Positions 1 through 8,289 of a stretch of 53,781 nucleotides of DNA are shown in pieces (position 1 is the first letter of the stretch; every line of letters begins with the position of its first letter). This DNA is from Acidimicrobiia bacterium. GTDB taxonomy: Bacteria; Actinomycetota; Acidimicrobiia; Acidimicrobiales; Aldehydirespiratoraceae. The notes under the pieces are model-generated. The model saw nothing but the letters and a program-made list of their open reading frames with translations. It ran no database searches and was not told the DNA's origin. The position numbers and the translations under genes are program-made. The DNA is taken from positions 1-53,781 of the forward strand of contig JAHQYN010000007.1 in NCBI GenBank assembly GCA_024421085.1, read 5' to 3'.

Positions 1-1
1 C

Positions 2-115
2 GAGACCGTCCCCGACGTGCCCGGCTTTGGCGCGTCCGAGTCCGTCCCCGACGCGCCCGGCTTCGACACCCCCGGCCCCGAAGAGCCCGAGGCCGGCGCG
101 CCCACACTCGGTTAG
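2..115 (+). CDS. C-terminal tail of an unknown protein (cut by window start)
   Basis: An open frame enters from the left edge and stops at TAG 113-115. It encodes about 37 residues of acidic, proline-rich sequence in which a unit like SVPDAPGF is repeated. Its stop lies 7 bases before the probable queA start, so the two genes are probably co-transcribed. No domain is visible in this tail, and the family cannot be named. The ORF track instead extends queA back to base 27 in another frame; this tail argues against that. Confidence 0.5.
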   Translation, partial: ETVPDVPGFGASESVPDAPGFDTPGPEEPEAGAPTLG

Positions 116-122
116 GGGCGCA

Positions 123-1130
123 GTGGAGCGCCCGCCGCAGACCCTCGCTGAGGTCGGCTATGAACTGCCGGCCGCGGCGATCGCCCAGACACCGCTCGCG
201 CGGCGCGACGAGGCGCGTCTGCTGGTCGATCACGACAATGAGATCCTGCACCGCCGCGTCCATGAGCTGCCGGAACTGCTCTCCGAAGGCGATCTTGTCG
301 TCGTCAACAACACCCGTGTGCTCCCCGCACGTATTCGGCTTCGCCGGTCCAGCGGCGGCGCGGTCGAGGTGCTCCTTTTGGAGCAGCTCGACGAGCGGCG
401 CTGGGAGGCGCTGGTACGACCCAGCCGCAGGCTCGAGGCGGGGTCGGTCGTGGCCAACGCTGCCATGTCTGTGGTGATCGGGGAGGACCTCGGCGAGGGG
501 CGTCGCATCGTTGTCCCCGAGGTCGGTGACCGCCGACTCCTCGACGTCCTCGACGATGTCGGCCTGCCACCGTTGCCGCCCTACATCGAGCGGCAGATCG
601 CCGATCCGGAGCGCTATCAGACCGTCTATGGACAACGTCCCGTGTCGGCCGCGGCGCCTACCGCCGGTCTGCACCTGACTGAGTCTGTGCTGTCGGGCCT
701 CAGAGCGAAAGGAGCCAAGGTCGCAACGGTCGAGTTGGCAGTCGGTCTCGACACCTTCAGGCCAATCACCGCGGAGCGCCTCGACGACCATCGGATGCAC
801 AGCGAGTGGTACTCGATCCCAGAGTCCACGCAACGGCTCGTGCGCGGCGCGGACCGGGTCGTGGCGATCGGCACGACCGTGGTCAGGGCGCTGGAGACTT
901 GGGGGCGCGGCGGCCCGCCCGAGGGCCGCAGCAGCCTGTTCATTCGACGCCCCTTCGAGTGGTCGCTGGTCGACTTGTTGATGACCAACTTCCATCTCCC
1001 CGCCTCGACGCTGCTGTGCATGATCGACGCCTTCGTCGGCCCCCGCTGGCGAGAACTCTATGCCGAGGCGCTGGCGCAGAACTACCGGTTCCTGAGTTTC
1101 GGCGACGCCATGCTCTGCGAACGCCGCTGA
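123..1130 (+). CDS. queA: S-adenosylmethionine:tRNA ribosyltransferase-isomerase
   Basis: QueA transfers and isomerises the ribosyl moiety of S-adenosylmethionine onto 7-aminomethyl-7-deazaguanine in tRNA, making epoxyqueuosine. The sequence shows the family hallmarks: VVVNNTRVLPARI near the N-terminus, the APTAGLHLT signature in the middle, and LLMTNFHLPASTLL near the C-terminus. I chose the in-frame GTG at 123 (335 aa, near the usual length) because the first 32 residues of the longer ORF are low-complexity and overlap the upstream gene's tail. An aggggcg stretch just before the GTG could serve as a ribosome site. No other queuosine gene lies in the window. Confidence 0.93.
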   Translation: MERPPQTLAEVGYELPAAAIAQTPLARRDEARLLVDHDNEILHRRVHELPELLSEGDLVVVNNTRVLPARIRLRRSSGGAVEVLLLEQLDERRWEALVRPSRRLEAGSVVANAAMSVVIGEDLGEGRRIVVPEVGDRRLLDVLDDVGLPPLPPYIERQIADPERYQTVYGQRPVSAAAPTAGLHLTESVLSGLRAKGAKVATVELAVGLDTFRPITAERLDDHRMHSEWYSIPESTQRLVRGADRVVAIGTTVVRALETWGRGGPPEGRSSLFIRRPFEWSLVDLLMTNFHLPASTLLCMIDAFVGPRWRELYAEALAQNYRFLSFGDAMLCERR

Positions 1131-1186
1131 TCACACGTCGATCACCCCACCCAAATCGCCCCACTCAAATCCCAGCCCATGCACGA

Positions 1187-1588
1187 TCACAGATAGTGTC
1201 CTGAACTTGCCCGCGGCCGGCTCGCACTCGCTGCGACCGCTATCCAGGCCACCACCGTGGTCGGCAGGTAGAAGACACCAATCGAGGCGGCCCCGAGCAG
1301 TGTCAGCACGGTGAGCAGTACCGCCGAGGTGACGACCGCTCCGCGTCTCGGGAAGACGATTCCGACGGCCGCGACGAAAACCGGCACTGCCAGCACAGCG
1401 AGCGCAGCCAGTCCCTGGCTCTGGAGCAGGGACTCGCGGCCGGTCGTGCACGTCTCGGTACCACCGGCGAATGCCTGACACGATGCCGTCGAAGAGATCG
1501 GAAGCAGGGAGAGCACCACGCCGGTCACCAACGCGGCGAGCAGGGTCAGCCAAACCCAGCGATTTCGGTCGAAATCCCACATGGGCAT
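1187..1588 (-). CDS. small four-helix membrane protein of unknown function
   Basis: This 133-aa protein has hydrophobic stretches at about residues 10-30, 60-78, 84-103 and 105-122, so it is probably an integral membrane protein with four helices. Two cysteines lie in the first extracytoplasmic loop (SCQAF, ETCTT). The ATG is preceded by aagagg at suitable spacing. It follows fused etfBA on the same strand after a 277-bp gap in which I see no convincing gene. I do not recognise the family. Confidence 0.55.
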   Translation of the reverse strand: MPMWDFDRNRWVWLTLLAALVTGVVLSLLPISSTASCQAFAGGTETCTTGRESLLQSQGLAALAVLAVPVFVAAVGIVFPRRGAVVTSAVLLTVLTLLGAASIGVFYLPTTVVAWIAVAASASRPRASSGHYL

Positions 1589-1865
1589 AGAAACCTCTTT
1601 TCGCCGAGCCGATGCCCGAAGCGTAGCACGCGCCCAGCGTCGCTCACTCCGGCGAGCCGGGTGCGGGTCGTTGGCCAGCGTGGGACTGGTAGCGGTCTAC
1701 CAGCCAGGAGTTGAACTGGGCCAGCACGCCCTACTGCCGGGAGAAACGGCCGCGGGCGCGGTTCCGAGTCGAACGCTGTATCGATCTCGAAGCAGCGGAA
1801 CTCGGCGGCTGAAAGCGCCGCTGGGGGCGGGGTCGGGCCGCCGGGGGGCCCAACGTTGGTAGTCG

Positions 1866-3689
1866 TCACCTCGAGGCTCTCAGCTTTTCGATCTCGGCGA
1901 CCAGCAGGGGAAGCACTGCCTGCCAGTCGCCGACGATGCCGGCGTCGGCATGCTCCCAAGCGGGCGCGTCGGGATCGTTGGTGATCGCCAGCACGCAGGA
2001 GGCACCGCGGACACCCACGGTGTGGTTGAACGTGCCGCTGGCGCCGACCATGACGAACAGCCGTGGTGCAATGCTGCGCCCGGTTATGCCGATCTGGCGA
2101 GCATGGGGCATCCAGCCGTTGTCGGTGACCTTGCGGGTGCAGCCCAGTTCAGCGTTGAGGAGCCTCACCAGAGGGTCAAGTTTCGGATAGTCCGCAGGGT
2201 CGACTCCCTGTCCCACTGCGATGACTGACGCAGCATCGGCCAGGATGTCGATGTCGTCGTCGCGCCGACGGCCTGTCACCTTGACCCGGCCCTTCGGGAC
2301 CACCTCGACGACCTCTTGAGAGGGCACACTCAACTCGCTGGGGGCAAGGCCTTGCGGCGCGGGCAGAACACCGGCGCGCACCGTCACCAACTGCACCGGT
2401 GTACGGGTGTGAACCGCAACAATAAGTTGCCCGCCGAAAGCTGATTTCCAGGCCACGAGGCGCCCGTCCTCCACGTCGAACTCCACGGCGTCACCGACCA
2501 GCCCCGCTTGGAGGTGGGCGGCCGCCCGTGAAGCAACCTCCCTGCCGGTGGAGGTGCCGGGCACCAATATCGCCCAAGGCCGCCGGTCGCCGGCCCACGT
2601 TGCCAGAGCAGCGGCGATGTCCTCTGCGACCGCCGCTCCGGCGAGGCGGACGATGTGGTCTGCTCCGTAGGCCGCCAGGAACTCGGAGTCGATGGCCGGA
2701 GCGCCCGATGCGCTGCCCATGCCGTCAGGCAGGACCGCTGCGGTCGACCCGTTGATCTCGCCTGCCAGCAGGCCCGCGGCACCGAGCAACTCGCACAGCA
2801 TCTTGGTGCGTCCTGGTTCGGCGAGCACCGCCACCACCCCGCCGGGACCTCCCGGGGAGCGGACGAGCCTCGGTTCGGTGGGTTTGTCGGACGCCTCGAA
2901 GCCTCCCTTGTCGGCGATGATGCGCACGGCGCGGCGGACCTGTTCGGCCAGTGGGAGCCCTCTTTCGACGTAGCGCTTTCGGTCCACTGCCAGCATTCTG
3001 GTCTTGCCGACCCAGGTGGGACTCCCGGCCCCGCCCCAGGGCCCCGCGCCCAACGCTGCGGCGTCCACGTAGCGAATACGCTCGGCGGGCACCAGAGACC
3101 TTCGGGGTGGAGGGACCTTGCTGGGCTCGCAGAGCCGCTCAGCACACGACAGCACCGCCGGCAGCGATATCTCGCAGTCGACCCACTGGTCGTCGAGCTC
3201 ACATCCCAGGACCAGGCGACCGTCATCGAGCGCAAGGGACTTGACCGCTGTGGCGAACGGCAGGTCGAGCAGCTCAGCGATCTGCGGCGGCACTTGGCCG
3301 GTGTCGGCGTCAACGGAGCTCTTGCCGCACAGAATCATGTCGAAAGGGCCCGCATTGTCGAGTGCCGCCGCCACCGCTCGGGCAGTCGCAAGCGTGTCTG
3401 AGCCGGCGAACGCCTGGTCGGTGATCAGCACGGCACCTGTCTCCACACCACGGTCGAGCCCCCAGGCGACCGCCTCGCGCAGCACGTCGTGCGCACTCGG
3501 CGGGCCCAGAGTGAACACGGTCACCGAACCGTCGGGCCTCTGCGAGGCGATCTCGACAGACTTCGACACCGCCCGCCGACAGTAGGCGCTCATCTCCAAT
3601 TCCCTGCCCGAGCGAATCAGCCTTCCGTCTGCACCCAACGCCATCTCCGCAATGGCAGGCACCTGCTTGACGAGCACCGCGATCCTCAT
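1866..3689 (-). CDS. fused electron transfer flavoprotein beta-alpha (EtfBA)
   Basis: Electron transfer flavoprotein accepts electrons from acyl-CoA and related dehydrogenases. It is normally two polypeptides; here both are in one. Residues 1 to about 240 are the beta (FixA) part, beginning MRIAVLVKQVP and containing CGKSSVDADTGQVPPQIAE. After a linker, the alpha (FixB) part runs to the C-terminus with the FAD-domain signature, seen here as MVGASGTFNHTVGVRGA rather than the classical GISGAIQH form. The ORF track starts 17 codons upstream; I prefer the ATG at 3689 because homologous beta subunits begin there. The acyl-CoA dehydrogenase at 18-19 kb is a possible electron donor. The fusion could be checked by reading the linker for a frameshift, but the ORF is continuous as given. 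Confidence 0.88.
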   Translation of the reverse strand: MRIAVLVKQVPAIAEMALGADGRLIRSGRELEMSAYCRRAVSKSVEIASQRPDGSVTVFTLGPPSAHDVLREAVAWGLDRGVETGAVLITDQAFAGSDTLATARAVAAALDNAGPFDMILCGKSSVDADTGQVPPQIAELLDLPFATAVKSLALDDGRLVLGCELDDQWVDCEISLPAVLSCAERLCEPSKVPPPRRSLVPAERIRYVDAAALGAGPWGGAGSPTWVGKTRMLAVDRKRYVERGLPLAEQVRRAVRIIADKGGFEASDKPTEPRLVRSPGGPGGVVAVLAEPGRTKMLCELLGAAGLLAGEINGSTAAVLPDGMGSASGAPAIDSEFLAAYGADHIVRLAGAAVAEDIAAALATWAGDRRPWAILVPGTSTGREVASRAAAHLQAGLVGDAVEFDVEDGRLVAWKSAFGGQLIVAVHTRTPVQLVTVRAGVLPAPQGLAPSELSVPSQEVVEVVPKGRVKVTGRRRDDDIDILADAASVIAVGQGVDPADYPKLDPLVRLLNAELGCTRKVTDNGWMPHARQIGITGRSIAPRLFVMVGASGTFNHTVGVRGASCVLAITNDPDAPAWEHADAGIVGDWQAVLPLLVAEIEKLRASR

Positions 3690-3780
3690 AAGTCCGCCCA
3701 CCGTATCCGGCTGGCGGACGGGAACTGGAACCAAGCTCAACCGTCGTCGAGTCGCAGGTCCGGTCGATCAGCGGATGCAT

Positions 3781-3965
3781 TCCGGTCACCACACCTCTCG
3801 TCGGCTGATGCACAGCACGACCTCACGAAGGTCAGGGGGCCACCGACGCTTTCCGGTCACCACACCCAGGTCCAGAGGTCTCGGTCCGGTGTCGCCGCCG
3901 GGGGTCAGGGGCCACCGACACTTTTCGGTCACCACACCTCTCGTCGGCTGGTGCGCAGCACTACG
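3781..3965. repeat. degenerate intergenic direct repeats, including a copy of the btuC-like 3' end
   Basis: TCCGGTCACCACACC occurs at 3781 and 3852, with a variant (T for the second C) at 3924, about 72 bp apart. Copies 1 and 3 share a further ~25 bp on one side (ctctcgtcggctg), which in copy 3 is the coding end of the permease gene (SRREVW then stop). Copies 2 and 3 share ~20 bp on the other side (gtcaggggccaccgac). So the last codons of the permease gene appear to have been partly duplicated downstream. The repeats lie between the permease and etfBA, both on the minus strand. Confidence 0.8.
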
Positions 3966-5008
3966 GCGAAGAACGGCGCGCCGATGAACGCGGTCACGAC
4001 GCCGATCGGAAGTTCCGCCGGCTGCAGAATGGTGCGGGCGGTCAGATCGGCCAAGACCATGAACGCCCCGCCGAAGAGGATCGACAGCGGGATCAGCACG
4101 CGATGGCTCGCTCCGAACACCAGACGGACCGTGTGCGGCACGATGATTCCGACAAATCCGATCAGCCCCGTGACAGACACGGCGGCGGCTGCGCCGAGTG
4201 AGGAGACGATGACCACGACGGCGCGGATCCGGCGGGGTTTTAGGCCGAGCGACGCAGCCTCCTCGTCGCCCACCGAGAGAACGTCGAGTGCGCGGCGGTA
4301 ACGCAGCACGACTACCGCCGTCAACAGGAAATACGGCGTCATCAGTGCCGGTTCCGACCACCCTGAGGTGGCGATGTGGCCGAGGATCCACGAGTAGACC
4401 TCTCTGATCACGTCGGTGTTCGACTGCAGCACGTAGGTCTGGCAGGCGGTGAGGAAACTTGCCACCGCAACCCCTGCAAGCACCAGCGAGACCGTCGAGT
4501 GCCCGCCCAGGTGGCCCGCGAGATATGACGCTCCGACTGCGATCAGCGCTCCGGCGAAAGCAGCCGCCGGGACCGGATCTGTCAACCCGGCGCCGTCGCC
4601 GAGTCCCTCGGTGATGGCGATCGTCGCGCCCAGCCCCGCGCCCGCGGCGATCCCGAGCAGGTAGGGGTCTGCCAGGGGGTTCCGAAACGCTCCCTGGTAT
4701 GCCGCGCCGCTGAGGGAGAGCGTCGCCCCGACCAGCAGGCCCAGAACCACACGCGGCAGCCGGATCTTGTCGATGATCGCCTGATGGGGCTCCGACAACC
4801 CGGAGTCGATGCTCAATCCCGGAACACCGTCGAGCAACTCCTTGGCAACGCTGCCGAAGGCCAGGTCAACGGGCCCTACCGTCAACCCCAGCGTGACCGC
4901 GGCGATCGTTGCACCGAACCCGGCCACCGTCGCCCCGACGGTGAGCCGCGAACCCGCGAGCGCCTGCTGGGTGCTCGCGGGCGACGGCGACCGGTCGGGT
5001 CTCAACAC
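3929..5008 (-). CDS. FecCD/BtuC-family ABC transporter permease, probably for cobalamin
   Basis: This 359-aa polytopic protein is a FecCD-family permease, which forms the membrane channel for cobalamin, haem or siderophore import. Two conserved blocks are clear: AAYQGAFRNPLADPYLLG near residue 110 and GLIGFVGIIVPHTVR near residue 280. About ten membrane segments can be counted. The gene starts immediately after the binding-protein gene (stop and start abut), and a cobalamin riboswitch precedes that gene, so vitamin B12 is the most likely substrate. No BtuD-type ATPase gene is adjacent; the downstream gene is etfBA, so the ATPase must be encoded elsewhere or shared. Confidence 0.9.
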   Translation of the reverse strand: MLRPDRSPSPASTQQALAGSRLTVGATVAGFGATIAAVTLGLTVGPVDLAFGSVAKELLDGVPGLSIDSGLSEPHQAIIDKIRLPRVVLGLLVGATLSLSGAAYQGAFRNPLADPYLLGIAAGAGLGATIAITEGLGDGAGLTDPVPAAAFAGALIAVGASYLAGHLGGHSTVSLVLAGVAVASFLTACQTYVLQSNTDVIREVYSWILGHIATSGWSEPALMTPYFLLTAVVVLRYRRALDVLSVGDEEAASLGLKPRRIRAVVVIVSSLGAAAAVSVTGLIGFVGIIVPHTVRLVFGASHRVLIPLSILFGGAFMVLADLTARTILQPAELPIGVVTAFIGAPFFAVVLRTSRREVW

Positions 5009-5974
5009 CTACAGGTTCCTGACCGCTTCGGAGATCGCGGCTATGAACTCGACGATCCGCGGCCCCCAGCGGCTGGCTGTGTCGTCGCTCAGTTCGATGA
5101 CGTTGCCGTTCTGCACTGCCCTCAACTGCTCCCAAGCCGGGCGCTCGGCCACGGTGGACGCGTCCTGTCCGCAGCAGAGCGTGTCAGCGAGGAAGATCAG
5201 GTCGGGGTCTGTGTCGATGAGGTATTCGTCGCTGAGCTGGGGATAGCCGAAGGCGGACCCGTCCGCATCGGCAGGATCGGCCACGTTCTCCAATCCGAAC
5301 AGGGCGTAGACTGCGCCGACGAAAGTTGTGCTGGTGACCGAATACAGAGTCGGGTCCAGTTCGTGGAAGTAGCTGAGGCCCGTTGCGTCGGGTGCGCCGG
5401 CGATCAGCGACTCGATCTCGGTCTGCATTCGACTTACGACGGTGCGGGCATCGCTTGAGTGGCCGGTCACTTCGCCGATCTCGAGGATCTGCGCGAAGGT
5501 GTCGTCCAGTGAGGTCGCCGCGTCTTGAACGAGCACTTCGATGCCCAGTGCCTCCAGGCCTGCCTGCACGTCACCGCCCGACACCATGACGACGATGTCG
5601 GGCTCATAGGCGGCGATCGCCTCCACGTTGGGGCTGAATCCGTCGAGGTCGGTGACCGGGGCCTCGTCGGGGTAGTCCGAGTACTGGTCGACGGCTACCA
5701 CCAGGTCCCCGGCCCCGACGGCGAACAGCATCTCGGTGGCCGTCGGTGAGAGTGAGACGATCCGCAGCGGGGCTTCGGCCGTCTCCGCGCTGCCGGAGGC
5801 AGTCTCCGCGCCAGTCTCCGCGCCAGTCTCCGCGCCGCCCTGTTCGCCGGTGGTGCCGTCGTCGTTAGACGTTGCGGGGGTGCGGTCGCCAGTCTGTTCG
5901 CTCGCGCTGCCGGTGTCGCCGCATGCCGTGGCGAACAGGAGCAGGGCTAGCACCACGGTTGATATTCGCTTCAT
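5009..5974 (-). CDS. periplasmic-binding lipoprotein, BtuF-like cobalamin/metal-chelate receptor
   Basis: The N-terminus is a lipoprotein signal (LLLFATAC, Cys at about residue 18). A low-complexity linker with GAET repeated in tandem (12-bp DNA repeats near 5808-5836) follows, then a helical-backbone binding domain beginning RIVSLSPTATEMLFAVG, typical of BtuF/FhuD/FepB proteins. The protein would capture the ligand outside the membrane and hand it to the permease encoded directly downstream. A strong GGGAGG sits 6 bases before the ATG. The cobalamin riboswitch in its leader identifies the ligand as probably a corrinoid. Confidence 0.88.
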   Translation of the reverse strand: MKRISTVVLALLLFATACGDTGSASEQTGDRTPATSNDDGTTGEQGGAETGAETGAETASGSAETAEAPLRIVSLSPTATEMLFAVGAGDLVVAVDQYSDYPDEAPVTDLDGFSPNVEAIAAYEPDIVVMVSGGDVQAGLEALGIEVLVQDAATSLDDTFAQILEIGEVTGHSSDARTVVSRMQTEIESLIAGAPDATGLSYFHELDPTLYSVTSTTFVGAVYALFGLENVADPADADGSAFGYPQLSDEYLIDTDPDLIFLADTLCCGQDASTVAERPAWEQLRAVQNGNVIELSDDTASRWGPRIVEFIAAISEAVRNL

Positions 5975-6069
5975 TCGGGTCCTCCCTTTCGGATTGAGGT
6001 CGCGGCTCGAGGTCGTGGCACGAGCGACAGGAGGATCCGGTCACACGAGCCGTCCCTTCCTCGAGGGTC

Positions 6070-6200
6070 GGTCCGTTGCGTTCGCTTCGAGGCGTCCGGA
6101 CTTGTCCTGCTCACCGGAGTGAGTCGACTTCACCGTTGCGGGACAGTGCCGGATTCGAACCGGCTTCGCTCTGACGAACAGGCGCAGCCTAGGCGCGATC
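6070..6200 (-). promoter_or_regulatory. cobalamin (B12) riboswitch
   Basis: Read on the minus strand, this leader carries the conserved core of the cobalamin aptamer. GGTTCGAATCCGGCACTG is followed by TCCCGCAACGG (6133-6161), and about 30 bases later comes AGTCCGGA (6095-6102). It lies about 100-220 bases upstream of the btuF-like ATG, leaving room for an expression platform that could hide the GGGAGG ribosome site. By family knowledge, binding of adenosylcobalamin would turn the downstream uptake genes off. Exact ends are approximate. The GGTTCGAATCC segment resembles a tRNA T-arm but belongs to this aptamer. Confidence 0.88.
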
Positions 6201-6244
6201 AATCCGTTCGCGTGGTGATCGGGCCGGCAAGTCTGCGGCCTGGA

Positions 6245-7171
6245 TCAGGAGACCGTGAGCTGCGCCAGCAGCCGCCCAGAACCCTCGAGCTCGACTTCGA
6301 ACACGCCTGGGATGTCCGCGGTGAAGCTGAAGTTCAACGGTCGGCCCGGCGAGACCGAGCGCAGGATGTCGTAGCCGTGCACATGCACTTCCTCGGTGAC
6401 ATCGGAGGTGACGGTCACGGCGACTTCGGAGTTGAGAGCGACCCCGACCCGCTGGTGACCGCCGACCGGTTCGCCGTCGACGATCTCAATGGAGACAGTC
6501 TGGGCGGGGTTCGTCCCCTCGCCCGAGCCGGTGCCCGCTGACTCTGCTGAATCCATGCTGGACATGTCTTGTCCGGTCGGATCCTGGGCACCCGTGGAGC
6601 CGTCGGTCGCCAGGGTCGCCTGGTCAGCTGAGACTTCCAGAGTCACGGTGTCGTCAACGACGACTCCGTCGATCGCCATGGCCGAATGGTCGTTGGAGGA
6701 CAGCTCGACGCGGACCTCGTGAGTGCCGGCCGCCAGCGGGGGCATCTGATGCCACTCCCCGTAGAGGCGCATGACCTTTACGCCGTCGATGTAGAGGTGC
6801 ATGTGACCCTCGCCGTCGACATGGGCGGTGCTCACGTTCTCGGGGGCGATGCGGAAGTTGCTGGGCGCGCTGTGCAGGAGCCAGCCCCCCGCGGGGTCCT
6901 CGAGGACGCGCAGCGACACCGAGGGGTAGGGCTCCACCGCCGGCGTCGTGGCAGCGCCGTGAGCGTGCTGGTGCCCGTCTGCGACAGCAGCTTCGCCGCT
7001 CGGCGCCATCGTGTCGGCAGGGACCTCTCGGGTTTGTTGCGCCGTAGTCGGGGGGGCGGTCTCTGCCGCGGTCGTCTCTTGCGCGGCGGGTTGGGAGTTG
7101 TTGCCGCAGGCCGTGCAGAACAGCACCACCGCAACAGCTGTCGCTAAGCATCGCTTGGCGTGAGCATTCAT
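6245..7171 (-). CDS. lipoprotein with C-terminal cupredoxin-like domain
   Basis: A lipoprotein signal (VVLFCTACGNN) is followed by a Thr/Ala/His-rich linker. A middle domain contains GHMHLYIDGVKVMRLYG and WHQMPPLAAGTHEVRV. The C-terminal part, EVHVHGYDILRSVSPG to the end, reads like a plastocyanin/EfeO-type cupredoxin fold. Histidines are frequent (HQHAHG, NDHS, VHVHGYD), so metal binding is possible but not shown. I use the ATG at 7171, which begins the signal peptide and follows aagga; the longer ORF adds 32 unconvincing residues. It ends just before the B12 riboswitch, so a link with corrinoid or metal uptake is only positional. Confidence 0.72.
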   Translation of the reverse strand: MNAHAKRCLATAVAVVLFCTACGNNSQPAAQETTAAETAPPTTAQQTREVPADTMAPSGEAAVADGHQHAHGAATTPAVEPYPSVSLRVLEDPAGGWLLHSAPSNFRIAPENVSTAHVDGEGHMHLYIDGVKVMRLYGEWHQMPPLAAGTHEVRVELSSNDHSAMAIDGVVVDDTVTLEVSADQATLATDGSTGAQDPTGQDMSSMDSAESAGTGSGEGTNPAQTVSIEIVDGEPVGGHQRVGVALNSEVAVTVTSDVTEEVHVHGYDILRSVSPGRPLNFSFTADIPGVFEVELEGSGRLLAQLTVS

Positions 7172-7419
7172 GGGAGGAGGTCCTTGTGGATTTCGGCATT
7201 CAACGGGCACCGGCACCGACGGGCGGTCCGCGGGCAACAGCACCGTTGCGGTCAAGGCTAAGTTCACCGAGGCTCAATTCTAGTTAGCATCGCGCGGGAA
7301 TCACCCGAGCCGTTCCAAAGGCTGGCGGCCGAGCAGTTCCAGCGCGCAGGGTGCGGTCTCGTGGCGCCGGATTCGCCCGGGCCGCTCACCGGGCAGCCAA
7401 CTGGGCGGCCTCCCTCGCA

Positions 7420-8289
7420 TCAGCGACAGGTTCTATGCGGGCCCTCCTTGTGCGGAGGAAGCGCGCAGTGGGTGCGAGCTCTCGGCATCCATGCCCCGCA
7501 CTTGCTGTTCGGGACGGGCGCTACGCGGGGTGCTCCAAGGTCGCTGGCGGCATCGACGGTCTTGCGAAACTCCTTGTCGGAAGTGTCAGCGATGTATTCG
7601 AGGATTTGCGGTGCCCGCCGTTCAAGGTGGGCAAGCACGTCAATTCGCCGAGTTTCAAAACGTGGATCCGCTTGCAGTTGCCCGGGATCGGCTAGCAACC
7701 CGACAATCCGCTTGAGGATATGGGGGTTCGGGTCGTCTGTATAGTCGAACTTGCGCTTGTAGAACTCAATCCCATCCTCCAGAGAGTAGTTGGTCATCTG
7801 GTCGATCGAGGTGACGTCGATGTAGTCGCGCAGCTTTGGCCGATACATGATCACATCCAATTTGGTCGCCAAGATGTCGGGTATAGACCCGACAGGAACG
7901 TTGTCGACGGAGATGGGTTTCTCAAGCCATTTCATCTGTAAGGGATGTCGTTCTCCTGATTGTCTTGCCTGGAAGACATCTACCTTAATTCCTCCAATTA
8001 GTGCGAAATAATTACCGGTCTCACTGGCTAGAACCTCTTGCTCGTATGAGTGCCCAGCGGGGAATGCCTTGTCGAGGTGCTTGTGCATCTGGCGGTGCAG
8101 CGACCTGCCGGAGAAGTCCTTTAGCGTCATTATGTCCAAGTCCTCGCTGGCGCGGTGCTGCAGATGCAACGCGAGAGCAGTTCCTCCCATGAGGCGACCT
8201 GAAGTCTTGCGCGCCAGCACAGCGGCAAGCGGCCAGAGTTCTCGCAACTCTCTTGCTAGGAGATGCTCGTAGTCATCAATCAGCGACAC
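7420..8289 (-). CDS. AbiEii/AbiGii-type nucleotidyltransferase toxin
   Basis: The motif GGTALALHLQHRASEDLDIM (about residues 35-54) is the minimal-nucleotidyltransferase signature of AbiEii/AbiGii toxins, with DLD as the metal-binding acids. Such toxins act in type IV toxin-antitoxin and abortive-infection systems. I choose GTG at 8289, which has ggaga at proper spacing and overlaps the partner's stop by 14 bases; the ORF track starts at an upstream GTG with no ribosome site. The C-terminal ~27 residues form an unusual Cys/His tail (CGAWMPRARTHC, then H and C) that could bind zinc and is not part of the core enzyme. Local base composition is less GC-rich than the neighbours, consistent with transfer. 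Confidence 0.8.
   Translation of the reverse strand: MSLIDDYEHLLARELRELWPLAAVLARKTSGRLMGGTALALHLQHRASEDLDIMTLKDFSGRSLHRQMHKHLDKAFPAGHSYEQEVLASETGNYFALIGGIKVDVFQARQSGERHPLQMKWLEKPISVDNVPVGSIPDILATKLDVIMYRPKLRDYIDVTSIDQMTNYSLEDGIEFYKRKFDYTDDPNPHILKRIVGLLADPGQLQADPRFETRRIDVLAHLERRAPQILEYIADTSDKEFRKTVDAASDLGAPRVAPVPNSKCGAWMPRARTHCALPPHKEGPHRTCR

Noticed and set aside
1546-1959. 137-aa ORF between etfBA and the small membrane protein
   Set aside because: Overlaps both real genes and has no domain; I also looked for a DUF2510-like motif in other frames and found none.
6133-6161. tRNA-like T-arm (GGTTCGAATCC)
   Set aside because: No acceptor, D-arm or anticodon arm can be built around it; the flanking bases match the cobalamin aptamer core instead.
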